DNA of 64,000 nucleotides from CAZIHO01 sp964538875. Its GTDB lineage: Bacteria; Pseudomonadota; Gammaproteobacteria; Chromatiales; Chromatiaceae. The DNA lies in assembly GCA_964538875.1 (NCBI GenBank), contig CAZIHO010000001.1, positions 78,535 to 142,534 on the forward strand, in the 5' to 3' direction. The notes beneath the pieces were generated by a model. That model was not told the origin of the DNA and made no database searches. It was given only the letters and a program-made list of their open reading frames with translations. The position numbers and the translations under genes are program-made. The stretch's first letter is position 1; each line of letters starts with the position of its first letter. Positions 8,874 through 16,874 of the stretch are shown one piece after another.

Positions 8874-8970
8874 TCTCCCTATCCTGGGGCCTGGCCTGCC
8901 TGGCCAAGGCCCTGTTTCCTGCACAAGGATGTGCCGATCCCCGTCTCGATCAAATCCTAGGGCATCGCCT

Positions 8971-11022
8971 TCAGGCGCTGTCGAAGCGTTGAAAAATCAT
9001 GGAAAACTGCCCCCGGCCTTGGGTCATCCCCCGCAATTCCGTGGCATAGCCCAAAACTTGGTCCATGGCCAGTTCGCAGTCGATGCTGCTGTTGCCGTCA
9101 AAATTGCCGGTGTCCAGAATGCTGGCGTGCCGGGCCTGGAGGTCCCCCAACACGGTTCCCAAGTTGTCGTTGGGCACCACGACTTCCACCCGCATGATGG
9201 GCCGCAGAATCAGTCCGCCGGCGTCAAGGAAGGCCCGTCGCGTGGCCTGGGATGCGGCGGCCCGCAGGGCGTCGGCGTTGGACGCCGTGCCGAATAGTTC
9301 CAGTTCCAACACTTGGACGCTCAGGTCCGCCATGGGTACGCCTTCCTGGGGGCCGCTGCTCAAGGCGAAGCGAACCCCGTCCTGGAGGGCGTTGCGTTGC
9401 TCCTGGGACAACAGGGCGGTATCCGGGATCATCTTAGGTGTTAGGTCCACCTGGATCCCGGCCTGGCGCGGCAAAGGCGCCACTCGCACCCGCACCCGGG
9501 TCTTGCGTTCCGGTAGCTTGAGGGCCGGTTCCGGCGGCCGCTGATAAAGAAAATCCGCCTCGGCGGGGCCGGCCAGGGTTTCCCGGAGCGCCACCCGGGG
9601 CCGGCCCGTTCGCAGGCGCAGGTGATATTCCCGCTCCAGACGCTCGAAAGCGATTTGCAAATGGAGTTCGCCCATGCCGGACAGCAACAATTGGCCGGTA
9701 TCCCGGTCTTCTTCCTTGCGCAGGGTCGGGTCTTCCTGAACCAGCTTATCCAGGCATTCCAGCATCTTGTCCGCGTCGGTGGCGGACAGGGGCTCCACCG
9801 CCAGGCTCAGCACCGGCTCCCGGGCTTGGATCCGCTCCAGACTCAGCGGATGTTCCGGGTGGCACAGGGTGTCGCCGGTGGTGGCATGGCGCAGACCCGC
9901 CAACAGTACGATTTGGCCGGCGGAGGCACTGTCAATTTTGCTTTTCTTGCCGGCGTCCACCTCGAATAGCCGCGCCACCTGTTCCCGTTCCACCCGCCCG
10001 TCGGCCCGGAGCATGGCTAGACTGTCGCCTGGACGCAACAGACCCCGGTACAGCCGGGCGAACAGATGCCGGCGTCCTTCCCACATCTGCACCTTGAACA
10101 CCAGGGCCGCCAGGGGACCCTTGGGGTCCATCTCCACCAGGGTTTCCCGCCCATCCGGGAGATGGGCCGGGCTCGGCGGACGTTGATTGGGGGCCGGCAG
10201 CAACCTTACCACCGCGTCCAGCAGGGGCTGAATGCCGTAGTTGCGCAACGCGGACCCGCCAAAGCAGGGTTGGATGCGCCCGGCCAGGGTGGCTTGGCGC
10301 AGGGCCGTCCACAGCGCCTCCGGGTCCGGGTCGATACCGGACAGCACCTGATCCGCTAGAGCGTCATCCGTCTCGGCGGCGGCTAGCAGCAGGGCTTCCC
10401 GGTGGGTCGCCAGTGCCTGCCAAAGGGGCTCTGGGCAGGGTTGGGTTTGCACCGACTCCCCTTCGGCGCCGGTGAAATGCAGTAGAACACGATCAATTAA
10501 ATGCACTACCGCCGTCTCACCCGGAACCGGCACCGTGATGGCGAGGGGTTCGGCGCCCAGGCGCCGACTCAGGCTGGTCAGGGCGCGATCGAAATCCGCG
10601 CCGGGGCGGTCCATTTTATTGATGAAGCAGAGGCAGGGCAGGTCGAACTTACTTCGCTGCCGCCACACGGTTTCGGTCTGGGGCTCCACCCCCCGCACCC
10701 CATCAAGAACTAGAATGCAGGCGTCCAGCACCCGCATGGAGCGTTCCACTTCGACGGTAAAGTCTACGTGGCCCGGTGTATCGAGAATTTGGATCGGATG
10801 CCCTTGCCAAGGGGCCTTGGTGACGGCGGCGGTGATGGTGATGCCATGGACCTGTTCTTCGGCCAGGTAGTCCATGTGGGCGGCGCCGTCATGAACTTCA
10901 CCGATTTTGTAGGAGACGCCGGTGTAATAGAGGATGCGTTCCGTCAAGGTGGTCTTGCCTGCGTCCACATGGGCGGCGATGCCGATGATGCGGGCAAGGG
11001 CGAGGTCCGAGGCTTTACTCAT
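8971..11022 (-). CDS. Elongation factor G paralogue
   Basis: 683-aa translational GTPase. G1 AHVDAGKTT, G3 DTPGHVDF and G4 NKMD are intact, as is the domain IV/V layout with GMGELHL. It departs from canonical FusA in switch I, where the usual RGITI core is replaced by VHGITITAA. It is not in the str operon (rpsL-rpsG-fusA-tuf), so this is probably a second EF-G-like factor, of the kind that may act in ribosome recycling or specialised translocation, and the housekeeping fusA should be elsewhere. Stands alone on the - strand, convergent with the sulfur globule gene. Confidence 0.88.
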   Translation of the reverse strand: MSKASDLALARIIGIAAHVDAGKTTLTERILYYTGVSYKIGEVHDGAAHMDYLAEEQVHGITITAAVTKAPWQGHPIQILDTPGHVDFTVEVERSMRVLDACILVLDGVRGVEPQTETVWRQRSKFDLPCLCFINKMDRPGADFDRALTSLSRRLGAEPLAITVPVPGETAVVHLIDRVLLHFTGAEGESVQTQPCPEPLWQALATHREALLLAAAETDDALADQVLSGIDPDPEALWTALRQATLAGRIQPCFGGSALRNYGIQPLLDAVVRLLPAPNQRPPSPAHLPDGRETLVEMDPKGPLAALVFKVQMWEGRRHLFARLYRGLLRPGDSLAMLRADGRVEREQVARLFEVDAGKKSKIDSASAGQIVLLAGLRHATTGDTLCHPEHPLSLERIQAREPVLSLAVEPLSATDADKMLECLDKLVQEDPTLRKEEDRDTGQLLLSGMGELHLQIAFERLEREYHLRLRTGRPRVALRETLAGPAEADFLYQRPPEPALKLPERKTRVRVRVAPLPRQAGIQVDLTPKMIPDTALLSQEQRNALQDGVRFALSSGPQEGVPMADLSVQVLELELFGTASNADALRAAASQATRRAFLDAGGLILRPIMRVEVVVPNDNLGTVLGDLQARHASILDTGNFDGNSSIDCELAMDQVLGYATELRGMTQGRGQFSMIFQRFDSA

Positions 11023-11096
11023 GGGCGTGCTACCTGGGTCGGTCTGGAGGTCCCCTGAAAGTTACCCGAATCCGTTTGCCCGTAGGCACAAATAAA

Positions 11097-11118
11097 ATGG
11101 CCTCCCGGAGGAGGCCAT
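11097..11118 (-). terminator. Rho-independent terminator of the lipoprotein gene
   Basis: Perfect 9-bp stem (11097-11105 with 11110-11118) with a 4-nt loop, just downstream of the lipoprotein stop codon. Read on the - strand the stem is followed by TTTTATTTG, the U-rich tail expected of an intrinsic terminator. Confidence 0.85.
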
Positions 11119-11141
11119 ACTCAAATAATCGCAGGTCGCAA

Positions 11142-11372
11142 TTATTTGTTAAAGGCTTTCTTCATGGCGCGGTCCATTCTCTCGCGGCTCTCGTCGCAGC
11201 AGCGCTGAGAAGCGCGGGCGGCGTCCAGGGCCTGCTGGGCCTTGGAGTCCGCAGAGGCGGCCATGGCCTTGGCGTCGGCGATGTCCTTCTTCATTTCATC
11301 GGTGGCGCAACCAGAAACCAGACCGGAAAGCGCCAGAACGGCGGCCAGGGAAATCGCAGAAGTCGTCTTCAC
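11142..11372 (-). CDS. Small murein-type outer-membrane lipoprotein (Lpp/OprI-like)
   Basis: 76-aa lipoprotein. Lipobox LVSGC puts the lipidated cysteine at residue 22; the mature part is an Ala-rich heptad helix (DAKAMAASADSKAQQALDAARA) ending in KKAF-NK, like the OprI/Lpp family that trimerises and can link outer membrane to peptidoglycan through a C-terminal Lys. Two adjacent cysteines (RCCDE) follow the helix. The start is GTG, supported by GGAGG eight bases upstream. A TATATA at 11411-11416 is a possible -10. A strong terminator follows. Confidence 0.82.
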   Translation of the reverse strand: MKTTSAISLAAVLALSGLVSGCATDEMKKDIADAKAMAASADSKAQQALDAARASQRCCDESRERMDRAMKKAFNK

Positions 11373-11520
11373 TTAAAATTCCTCCAACTAGGTTAGAAAA
11401 GCGACGTGCATATATACCACATATCTTGGGCCATGGGGAGCGTTATTTTTGCCACAGACGGGTCAGAGTTGTTTCTTGGCCACGCGGGCTTCGATCATTA
11501 ACCCATGGTCGGCGGACGGG

Positions 11521-11889
11521 TCAACGGCTCAGCCAACCTTCCGCCCGATGGCGGTTGGTGAACAGGCGAGTTTGATAGCCGGATCCCTCCAAGGCCTGTA
11601 CGTAGGGCACCAGTTCTTCCTGCCCTTGTCTGGACACCAGGAAGCCGATCACCTCGATTTCATCACAGGTGGATTGGAGGGCGGCAACCAGGGCCCGGCA
11701 GAAGTACCCAATTTCTTCCTGGTCGCGGCTGGCGTGGGTTTTGGCCCGCCCTTCTAAATTGAGCAGCAGGTGGTGTAGGCCTGGTTGGCTGGCGGAAAAC
11801 AGCCGGGATAGGTTGTCGATGCGCGGATCCAAGTCGAAGAACTCCGGAATCCGGTATTCAAGAAAGTCTGGGTGACGCACGATGTCCAC
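11521..11889 (-). CDS. Conserved hypothetical, possibly STAS/SpoIIAA-like
   Basis: 122-aa soluble protein I do not recognise with confidence. After a polar N-terminus it alternates hydrophobic strands and helices (LHHLLLNLEG, EIEVIGFLVS, QTRLFTNRHRAEGWL), a pattern resembling small STAS/SpoIIAA-like domains in which the last helix follows a strand ending in a phenylalanine. No catalytic motif and no signal peptide. It lies alone between the lipoprotein gene and the pyr operon, both on the same strand. Confidence 0.5.
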   Translation of the reverse strand: MDIVRHPDFLEYRIPEFFDLDPRIDNLSRLFSASQPGLHHLLLNLEGRAKTHASRDQEEIGYFCRALVAALQSTCDEIEVIGFLVSRQGQEELVPYVQALEGSGYQTRLFTNRHRAEGWLSR

Positions 11890-11995
11890 GTTGATGCTGC
11901 CCCTGGTTGCTTCACTAGCCTTAAGCCTGGTCCGGCGGGCGGGGAGCCGTCCGGGACCTACGCTAAGTATGGCATCCAGGGAGGGCCGTCTCCGG

Positions 11996-12916
11996 TCAAC
12001 GGAATCCAGCTTGGGCCGGCCCGGTGTCCTGGGGAAAGACTTGGTAGGCGTCGAATACCGGCCCGTCCACGCATACCCGGCTCATGCGGACGCCCTTGGG
12101 CGTGGTCACCGCTACGGTACAGCCGGCGCAGCCACCCACTCCGCAGGCCATGAATTCCTCCAGGGATACCTGGCAGGGTAGCTGGAATTCCGCCGCCAGG
12201 CGCGCCACCGCCGCCAGCATGGGGTGGGGTCCGCAGGCGAACAGTTCCACCTGGTTCAGTTGATCTTCGTTCAGGGCTGACAGCCAGTGGCGGGCCAGGT
12301 CGGTCACATACCCTTGATGACAGCCCGGGAAACCAGCCAGGCTGGCCAAGCGGCTGGGAATTCCCCAGTCATCCAGCAGGGGCAGGCAGCCGATGACGCC
12401 GTCCGGCAGGTTGGGCACCAGGATTTGGGATGGCCGGGGCGGGAAGGGAAAGGGAACTTCCGACCCGAATAGGGCCAGGGGGCGATATTCCGGCCGGTCC
12501 CGTAACCGCTCTGCCAGGAATACCAGGGGCGGAATGCCGACCCCGCCGCCGATCAGGACCGGACGCGACCGCTCCGGCCGGGGCTGGAAGGGGCGGCCAA
12601 TGGGTCCCAGCAGGCTGACCCGGGCCCCGATGGGGCGTTGCGCCAGCAATTGGGTGCCGGTGCCCAGGACCTTGAACAGGATGTCAACCCAACCGGCGGC
12701 GGGGTCAGCCCGCATCAGGGATAGGGGCCGGCGCAGGGGCAACAGGGGATCGCATTGGATTTGGGCGAAGCTGCCGGGGAGCGCCAGGGCGGCGCACTGA
12801 GGCGCGGCCAGGCGGATCAGGTATTGATTGCCAGGTAGTGTTTCCAGGGCCAGGACGTGGGCGTCCTCGACCACCAGGGTATCTCGATGCTGGTTATTGG
12901 CCAGGCCCATGTTCAT
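11996..12916 (-). CDS. pyrK: Dihydroorotate dehydrogenase electron-transfer subunit-like (PyrK family)
   Basis: 306-aa ferredoxin-NADP-reductase-like flavoprotein with a C-terminal [2Fe-2S] site. The FAD-binding signature LRRPLSL, the NAD-binding GGGVGIPPL and the terminal cysteine cluster (ACGVGGCAGC followed by a later Cys in MSRVCVDG) match PyrK, which passes electrons from PyrD to NAD+. It overlaps the 3' end of the pyrC' gene by 4 bp, so it belongs to the pyr operon. No pyrD is in the window; PyrK normally partners class 1B PyrD, which is unusual for a gammaproteobacterium. A related FNR-type reductase role is possible. Confidence 0.78.
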   Translation of the reverse strand: MNMGLANNQHRDTLVVEDAHVLALETLPGNQYLIRLAAPQCAALALPGSFAQIQCDPLLPLRRPLSLMRADPAAGWVDILFKVLGTGTQLLAQRPIGARVSLLGPIGRPFQPRPERSRPVLIGGGVGIPPLVFLAERLRDRPEYRPLALFGSEVPFPFPPRPSQILVPNLPDGVIGCLPLLDDWGIPSRLASLAGFPGCHQGYVTDLARHWLSALNEDQLNQVELFACGPHPMLAAVARLAAEFQLPCQVSLEEFMACGVGGCAGCTVAVTTPKGVRMSRVCVDGPVFDAYQVFPQDTGPAQAGFR

Positions 12917-14205
12917 GACTCCTGGGTGAAGACCAGCCGGCCGCCCACCAGGGTGTGGCGAACCTGGCCCTTGAGGGTTTGACCCAGGAACGGGCTATTG
13001 CGGCCCAGGCTGCGCATGCGCCCTGCTTCCAGCGTCCAGGTCCGGTTTGGGTCGAACACACAGACATCGGCGCTGCCGCCCGGATCCAGGCGACCCAGGG
13101 GCAGCCCCAGGACCCGGGCCGGTCCCCAGGTGATGCGCTCCAGGGCGGTGGCTAGGTTCATCACGCCCTCATCCACCAAGCGCAGGGTGAGGGGCAGCAG
13201 GGTTTCCAGGCCGGAAATGCCAGGCGCCGTGGAGGGGAAGGGATTGGCCTTGGCGTCCGGATCCTGGGGTTGGTGATCCGAGGTGATGGCGTCGATGAGG
13301 CCGGTGGCCACCGCTTGGCGCAGGGCATCCCGGTCGGCGGCGGTGCGCAGGGGTGGAATGACATGGCAGTGGCTGTCAAAGCCGCTCACGTCCTGTTCCG
13401 TCAAATGCAATTGATGGGCGCTTACGTCGGCGCTGATGCGGGCCTGGTCCAGGCGTCCCTGCAGCAACAGGCGGGCACCACCGGCGGAGGACAGGCCCCG
13501 GAAATGGACCCGGGCCCCGGTCTGGGCCGCCAGCGCTAAATCCCGGGCCAAGGCCAGGGTCTCGGCGGCTACCGGGATGCCGGGCAGTCCCAGGCGGGTG
13601 CTGACCAGTCCTTCATGAACGCAGCCATGGTCCCGGAGGGCCTGGTCGGTGGGCTGGAAGATGCAGAGCAGGTCGAAGGTGGACGCGTATTCCAGGGCGC
13701 GCCGTTGCACCAGGGTGCTCTTGAGGGGCTGGTCGGCGTTGCTGACCGCGAGGCAACCGGCCTGGCGCAGTGCCGCCATTTCGCTCAGATGCTCCCCGTC
13801 CAGGTTCCGGGTCAGGGCGCCCACCGGCAGCACCCTGGCTTTACCGGCCCGTTCGGAGCGCTGGCGGATGAGTTCCACCACCGCTGGGGTGTCGATGACC
13901 GGTTGGGTATCCGGGAAACAGCAGAGACTGGTGATGCCTCCGGCCACGGCGGCGGCGGTTTCGCTGGCGATGGTGCCCTTGTGTTCAGCACCCGGTTCCC
14001 GCAACCGCACCGCCAAATCCACCAAGCCGGGGCTGACCACGCAACTCTGGGCGTCTAGCACCTGGTCGGGGGTGAATCCCGCTGGGGGGGCGCCGATCGC
14101 CAATATCTGGCCGTCCGCGAGGTGCAGGTCCAGATGGGCGTCGATGCCGTTGGCGGGGTCGATGAGGCGGCCGCCGCAAATACTGATGCGTTGCGGGCCA
14201 TTCAT
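12913..14205 (-). CDS. pyrC': Dihydroorotase homologue lacking metal ligands (PyrC'/PyrX)
   Basis: 430-aa amidohydrolase-fold protein. The metal-binding HxH of active dihydroorotases (VDxHVHLREPG) reads VDLAVRLREPG here, with Ala65 and Arg67 in place of both histidines; the expected histidine in the HxxHVS strand is arginine (VHFRGLSS), and the bridging acidic position in AFTDDG reads AVSNAD. The Asp of ITSDHQP remains. This matches the catalytically dead PyrC' of Pseudomonas, which is needed to assemble the PyrB dodecamer. It starts 4 bp inside the end of pyrB, supporting stoichiometric translation. An active PyrC must be encoded elsewhere. Confidence 0.9.
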   Translation of the reverse strand: MNGPQRISICGGRLIDPANGIDAHLDLHLADGQILAIGAPPAGFTPDQVLDAQSCVVSPGLVDLAVRLREPGAEHKGTIASETAAAVAGGITSLCCFPDTQPVIDTPAVVELIRQRSERAGKARVLPVGALTRNLDGEHLSEMAALRQAGCLAVSNADQPLKSTLVQRRALEYASTFDLLCIFQPTDQALRDHGCVHEGLVSTRLGLPGIPVAAETLALARDLALAAQTGARVHFRGLSSAGGARLLLQGRLDQARISADVSAHQLHLTEQDVSGFDSHCHVIPPLRTAADRDALRQAVATGLIDAITSDHQPQDPDAKANPFPSTAPGISGLETLLPLTLRLVDEGVMNLATALERITWGPARVLGLPLGRLDPGGSADVCVFDPNRTWTLEAGRMRSLGRNSPFLGQTLKGQVRHTLVGGRLVFTQES

Positions 14206-15176
14206 GGATGGGACTCCGTGCCGCCGAGGGCCAGCGCCAACACCGCCATGCGTACCGCGATACCGTAGCTCACCTGTTGCAGAATCACCGAGCGGGGGCC
14301 GTCCGCCACTTGGGAACTCATCTCCACGCCCCGGTTGATGGGGCCTGGATGCATGACGATGGCGTCTGGTTTGGCCGCTGCAAGGCGGTGTTCGGTGAGG
14401 CCGTAGCGTTGAAAGTATTCATGTTCGCTGGGCAACAGGGCACCGCCCATGCGCTCCCGTTGCAGGCGTAGCATGATGACCACGTCCACATCCTGGATGC
14501 CCTGCTCCAGGTTCTGGAACACCCGCACGCCGAGGGCTTGCTCTGCCTCGGCCGGCAACAGGGTGCGGGGCGCAATGACCCGCACTTCCTGGGCGCCCAG
14601 GGCATTCAGGGCCAGAATTTGGGAGCGGGCCACCCGGGAGTGAAGGATGTCGCCCACGATAGCCACCTTGAGCCGGCTGAAATCGCCCTTGTGGCGGCGG
14701 ATGGTGAACATGTCCAACATGGCCTGGGTCGGATGGGAATGCCGTCCGTCGCCAGCGTTGACGATGCTCACATTGGGCGCCGCGTGGCGGGCGATGAAGT
14801 GGGCGGCGCCGCTGTCCGGGTGGCGTACCACGAACATGTCGCAATGCATGGCCTCCAGGTTGCGCAGGGTATCCAGCAGGGTTTCGCCCTTGCTGGTGGA
14901 GGACGCACTGATGTTCAGGGACAGCACCTCGGCGGACAACTGCTTGGCCGCCAGTTCAAAGGTGGTGCGGGTACGGGTGCTGGTTTCAAAAAACAGATTG
15001 GCGACGATCTTGCCGCGACAGAGGGGAACCTTCTTCACGGTTCGCGCCGTGATCGCCTCGAAGCCTTCCGCCGTGTCCAGAATTTCGGTCAGGAGTTGCC
15101 GGTCCAGGCCGTCGATGGTGAGGAAGTGGCGCAGGCGTCCGTCCGGCCGCAGTTGTAGCTCAGAGTTGATGCTCAT
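14202..15176 (-). CDS. pyrB: Aspartate carbamoyltransferase catalytic subunit
   Basis: Condenses carbamoyl phosphate and aspartate to carbamoyl aspartate, the committed step of pyrimidine synthesis. The carbamoyl phosphate site FFETSTRTRTTFELA and the later HPTQAMLD and MHPGPINRG motifs are intact. The ATG chosen at 15176 has GGAGG 11 bases upstream; a GTG at 15197 would add seven residues. It overlaps pyrR upstream by 17 bp and pyrC' downstream by 4 bp. As in Pseudomonas, the class A enzyme is probably a PyrB-PyrC' complex without PyrI. Confidence 0.97.
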   Translation of the reverse strand: MSINSELQLRPDGRLRHFLTIDGLDRQLLTEILDTAEGFEAITARTVKKVPLCRGKIVANLFFETSTRTRTTFELAAKQLSAEVLSLNISASSTSKGETLLDTLRNLEAMHCDMFVVRHPDSGAAHFIARHAAPNVSIVNAGDGRHSHPTQAMLDMFTIRRHKGDFSRLKVAIVGDILHSRVARSQILALNALGAQEVRVIAPRTLLPAEAEQALGVRVFQNLEQGIQDVDVVIMLRLQRERMGGALLPSEHEYFQRYGLTEHRLAAAKPDAIVMHPGPINRGVEMSSQVADGPRSVILQQVSYGIAVRMAVLALALGGTESHP

Positions 15177-15738
15177 CCGTTGGGGATCCTCCGGCACCGC
15201 GCCGCGCGCGCGGGGGTACTTCGCTGACGATCAGGGATAGGGGTTCCGGCCCGGCCAGTTTGACCTGGCGGCCCTTGGCCAATTCTGGGCGTAGGCCCAC
15301 CAGGTCCGGTTCGATGGGCAGTTCGCGACCGCCCCGTTCCGCTAGAACCACCAGCAGGACCGACGCCGGCCGGCCGTAGTCGAACAATTCATTGAGGGCG
15401 GCGCGCACCGTGCGACCCGTTTGGAGCACGTCATCCACCAGAATCAGATGGCGGCCGTCCAAGGCGACCGGTAGCCGGGAGGGCCGCACCTGGGGGTTGA
15501 TCCCGATGCGGGTGAAGTCGTCCCGGTAGAAGGAAATATCCAGCTTGCCCAGAGGTTCGCCCAGCCCCAGCAGTTGATGGAGCCGGTTGGCGATCCACAC
15601 GCCGCCGGTATGCACCCCGACCATCAGGGGCCGCTCGATGCCGCGTCGGTCCAGCAACTCCCGCAGGGACGCGGCCATTTGTTGGATGACTGCGTCCAGT
15701 TGGGCGGCATCCTTCCAAGTTTCAATGTTGTTCACCAA
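15160..15738 (-). CDS. pyrR: PyrR: pyr regulator / uracil phosphoribosyltransferase
   Basis: 192-aa type I phosphoribosyltransferase with the PRPP-binding loop VDDVLQTGRTVRAAL. In Bacillus PyrR attenuates pyr transcription through RNA; in Pseudomonas it affects pyrimidine gene expression at the DNA level. It overlaps ruvX (17 bp) and pyrB (17 bp), the same gene order as PA0402-PA0404 of P. aeruginosa. No PyrR-binding attenuator could be placed because the gene is embedded in an overlapping operon. Confidence 0.93.
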   Translation of the reverse strand: MVNNIETWKDAAQLDAVIQQMAASLRELLDRRGIERPLMVGVHTGGVWIANRLHQLLGLGEPLGKLDISFYRDDFTRIGINPQVRPSRLPVALDGRHLILVDDVLQTGRTVRAALNELFDYGRPASVLLVVLAERGGRELPIEPDLVGLRPELAKGRQVKLAGPEPLSLIVSEVPPRARRGAGGSPTDEHQL

Positions 15739-16123
15739 GCCAGGTTTCCAAGATAAGGGTGGCCGCCACCGGGTCGATATTTTCCACCCGGGTCGCTTGG
15801 CGGCCGAGGTAGCGGCGCGCCTCCAGGGAAGTGAGGCGTTCGTCCACCAGGTACACCGGGAGCCGATAACGTCCTTCCAGTTGTCGGGCGAACCGGCGTA
15901 CCCGGCCCGCCCAGGCTTCTTCCCGGTCGTCCATGTGGTAGGGCAAGCCCACCACCAGAGCCTCCGGCTGCCAAGTGGCCATCAGACGCCCGATCCCGGC
16001 CCAGTCTGGCTGATCGACCTGGGAGCGCAGAGTTTCCAGGGGCGAGGCGGTGCCGGTCAGGGTTTGGCCCACCGCCACGCCGATCTTGCGGGGGCCGTAA
16101 TCGAATCCCAGCAGCGTGCGCAC
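15722..16123 (-). CDS. ruvX: YqgF/RuvX-family putative Holliday junction resolvase / pre-16S rRNA nuclease
   Basis: 133-aa RNase H-fold nuclease of usual family length. The first catalytic Asp lies in LLGFDYGPRKIGVAVGQ, with ALVVGLPYHMD and VYLVDERLTS carrying the later conserved residues. Family members process the 5' end of 16S rRNA and have been proposed as Holliday junction resolvases. Two bases separate it from algH, and its end overlaps pyrR, so expression is coupled. Confidence 0.94.
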   Translation of the reverse strand: MRTLLGFDYGPRKIGVAVGQTLTGTASPLETLRSQVDQPDWAGIGRLMATWQPEALVVGLPYHMDDREEAWAGRVRRFARQLEGRYRLPVYLVDERLTSLEARRYLGRQATRVENIDPVAATLILETWLGEQH

Positions 16124-16125
16124 CC

Positions 16126-16689
16126 TCAGGCGTGTCCGGCGTCGCCACTGAGCAGGTTCATGTCCACGCCCAGCAGGCTGGCCGCCGCCAGCCAGCGATG
16201 TTCCGATGGCTCGGAGAACAGAATGGCGTCGTCGGCCGGTCCGCTCAACCAGGCGTTGGCGCTCATTTCCTCTTCCAGTTGGCCGCCCGCCCAGCCCGCG
16301 TATCCTAGGGCCACTAGGCTGTGTTTGGGTCCCTGACCTTGGGCGATGGCGGACAGGATGTCCTTGGAAGTGGTGATGGCGATTTGGGGACTGATGCGCA
16401 TGGTGGATTCCCAGGATCGTTCTCCGGAGTGGAGCACGAAACCCCGGTCGGTCTGTACTGGCCCCCCTAAGTACACGGGCAGATCCAGGGCCGCCTGATC
16501 CGTGGCCTCGATGTCCAGTTGTTCCAGCATCTGGCTCAGGCGTAGCCCCATGGGGCGATTAACTACGATGCCCATGGCGCCGTGTTCGTTGTGTTCGCAA
16601 ATGTAAGTCACGGTCCGGGAGAAATTGGGATCCAACATCCCGGGCATGGCGATGAGAAAGTGATTGGTCAAGTATTCAATGGCGTGCAT
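16126..16689 (-). CDS. algH: YqgE/AlgH family protein (UPF0301)
   Basis: 187-aa protein starting at MHAIEYLTNHFLIAMPGM, the conserved family N-terminus; an upstream extension in frame is rich in arginine and unlike the family. Conserved GIVVNRP and YLGGPVQTDRGFVLH are visible. Function is unsettled: AlgH was linked to alginate regulation in Pseudomonas, and the fold has been compared to redox-sensing proteins. Constantly linked to ruvX in gammaproteobacteria. Confidence 0.94.
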   Translation of the reverse strand: MHAIEYLTNHFLIAMPGMLDPNFSRTVTYICEHNEHGAMGIVVNRPMGLRLSQMLEQLDIEATDQAALDLPVYLGGPVQTDRGFVLHSGERSWESTMRISPQIAITTSKDILSAIAQGQGPKHSLVALGYAGWAGGQLEEEMSANAWLSGPADDAILFSEPSEHRWLAAASLLGVDMNLLSGDAGHA

Positions 16690-16874
16690 GGCCCATAGTA
16701 TCCAAGGCCCATCGGGTGGCTGCAAGGCTCGCCGGTGATTCTCGGCGCGTCGTCGGCTGGGGAGCAAACCAACCGGGATCGCCGCGCCTGAACGAAACAA
16801 TACCTCGGCTCGGACCCAAACCGCTGGGCAACCGTGCGGCCGGGAGGCTTGCGATAGGGCCAACATCGGCGCCC

